Positions 63,105 through 64,000 of a DNA stretch of 64,000 nucleotides are shown here, in pieces. The notes beneath the pieces are model-generated. The model searched no databases. It was not told the origin of the DNA and worked only from the letters and a program-made list of their open reading frames with translations. The position numbers and the translations under genes were made by a program. Source of the DNA: Petaurus breviceps papuanus (taxonomy: Eukaryota > Chordata > Mammalia > Diprotodontia > Petauridae); NCBI GenBank assembly GCA_028583685.1, contig JAMXIF010000022.1, forward strand, positions 1,757,031 to 1,821,030, in the 5' to 3' direction. Each line of letters opens with the position of its first letter. The stretch's first letter is position 1.

Positions 63105-63357
63105 ATTGTTGTTCAGTCATTTCAGTTGTAACTGATTATGATCCCATTTGGGGTTTTCTTGGCAAAGATACTGCAGTGGTTTGCTATTTCCTTCTCCAGG
63201 TCATTTTACAGAGGGGGAAACTGAGGCAAACAGGGTTAAGTGACTTGCCCAGGGTCACACAGATAGTAAGTGGGTGAAGCCAGATTTGAACTCAGGAAGA
63301 TGAGTCTTCCTGACTTCATGGCCAGCACTTTATCCACTGTGCCACCCAGCTGCCTCT
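63105..63357 (-). mobile_element. Mar-1 SINE, full length
   Basis: In reverse complement: head gaggcagctgggtggcacag at 63357, gagttcaaatctggcttcac, cctcagtttccccctctg, gagaaggaaatagcaaacca, aaaccccaaatgggatcata and actgaaatgactgaacaac. atgtaag flanks it (about 63093-63099 and 63360-63366). Confidence 0.87.
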
Positions 63358-63384
63358 ACATGTAAGATATTTCATTAATTATAT

Positions 63385-63835
63385 TGTTCTTTGTTCCCCA
63401 TATCCAAAGCCGACTAAATCTTTTATGAAGAAAGTATTCATAATATAGAGAAATGAGGCTTCTCTGTAATCTACAGTCCTTTGGTCATTCCTATACCTTC
63501 TTCCTGAACTGCACTTTTATATCCATTTCTTTCTATCCTCACTTTTCTCTCACCTGTTATAGAAGTTGCCAAGTATCAGCTCACATGCCAATTTAATTTG
63601 GAGAGTCTTACTTAGCTTTTCATAGAATTTCTCTATCACTTCATATTCAGCAACAGCAACTAATGTTGTTGGTATATAAACTGCAGACATTTTTGTGGTG
63701 GTCTTTTTACAAATGCTTATCATTAATACTATAAGATATGATGATGAATAAATATTCCGATGTAAGTTTCTTGTTGCTTGCTCCACCAACTGATTTCCTT
63801 GCCTCTCCAAGGAGCATCTATGAGCTATCATTTAA
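63385..63835 (-). mobile_element. RTE-type LINE endonuclease fragment
   Basis: The minus frame 63550-63831 reads KMSAVYIPTTLVAVAEYEVIEKFYEKL and then LILGNFYNR, fitting the RTE endonuclease 'vvIYAPTs...eEieeFYeeL....iilGDFNa', with the catalytic Asp of GDFN lost (GNFY). Farther down, near 63420-63460, is a LYIMNTFF-like segment. RTE/BovB machinery is thought to have moved Mar-1 SINEs. Confidence 0.68.
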
Positions 63836-63841
63836 TTACAA

Positions 63842-64000
63842 CTTTTTCCTTCCTTCCTTCTTTCCTTCTTTCCTTCCTTCCTTCCTTCCTTCCTTCCTTC
63901 CTTCCTTCCTTCCTTCCTTCCTTCCTTCCTTCCTTCCTTCCTTCCTTCCTCCTTTCCTCCCTTCTTCCCTCCCTCCCTCCCTCCCTCCCTTCCTTCCTTC
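63842..64000 (+). repeat. (TTCC)n microsatellite, running off the window
   Basis: ttcc repeats becoming ctcc/ccct after 63950, open at the right edge. Confidence 0.95.

Overview
This window looks like ordinary non-coding DNA from a marsupial nuclear genome, most likely intergenic or deep intronic. The case for a marsupial is the repeat set. It holds Mar-1-type SINEs whose tails resemble RTE/BovB, many MIR and MIR3 (CORE) SINEs, long L2 and CR1/L3 LINEs, an RTE endonuclease fragment, marsupial-type L1s and a short tRNA-derived SINE present in five copies. I recognise no multi-exon host gene, tRNA, rRNA or CRISPR array. The long open frames are accidents of simple repeats, transposon remnants or a GC-rich retrocopy. 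All family names come from memory of consensus sequences; no search was run.

Layout. 1-3320: two CR1/L3 LINE fragments (+), cut by MIR/Mar-1 SINEs and an L2 tail. 3685-4589: an internally deleted Tigger1-like DNA transposon. 4860-5340: unique DNA with clustered homeodomain-like motifs. 5690-8110: a SINE nested in a SINE, a hAT-like element, and L2 and MIR pieces. 8112-9410: an L2 (-) interrupted by a head-to-tail SINE dimer. 10836-11275: GT and TTC microsatellites, the latter with a 10-N gap. 12000-20800: MIR, L2, CR1 and SINE pieces in mostly unique DNA. 20868-24351: an L1-derived element (-) with target duplications, ORF1 and a 3' UTR but no ORF2, like a half-L1 (HAL1). 25730-28050: a long L2 (+) holding several SINEs. 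30912-32572: a processed retrocopy of a host mRNA (-), with poly-A tail, AATAAA signal and 13-bp target duplications. 33570-33800: a unique segment with an RFX-type X-box and a MEF2-like site. 34560-35262: a degenerate pentamer array and TA/CA-rich expansion beside mariner-like termini. 41960-45180: an old L1 3' part (+) carrying a solo LTR fossil and two MIRs. 45214-54144: a long L1 (-) with target duplications, inserted in a CR1/L3 and itself invaded by a second solo LTR fossil of the same LTR family and by a truncated L1. 55000-64000: MIR, L2, CR1 and RTE fragments, ending in a (TTCC)n array that runs off the window.

How the parts relate: the sequence is a record of nested insertions. It includes LINEs together with the SINE types thought to depend on them: L2 with MIR, CR1/L3 with MIR3, RTE with Mar-1. 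The retrocopy and probably the short tRNA SINEs look L1-mobilised. I found no convincing new system. The best leads are the HAL1-like element, the unidentified retrocopy, the two related LTRs with an unusually late poly-A signal, and the L1 with two start-like motifs.
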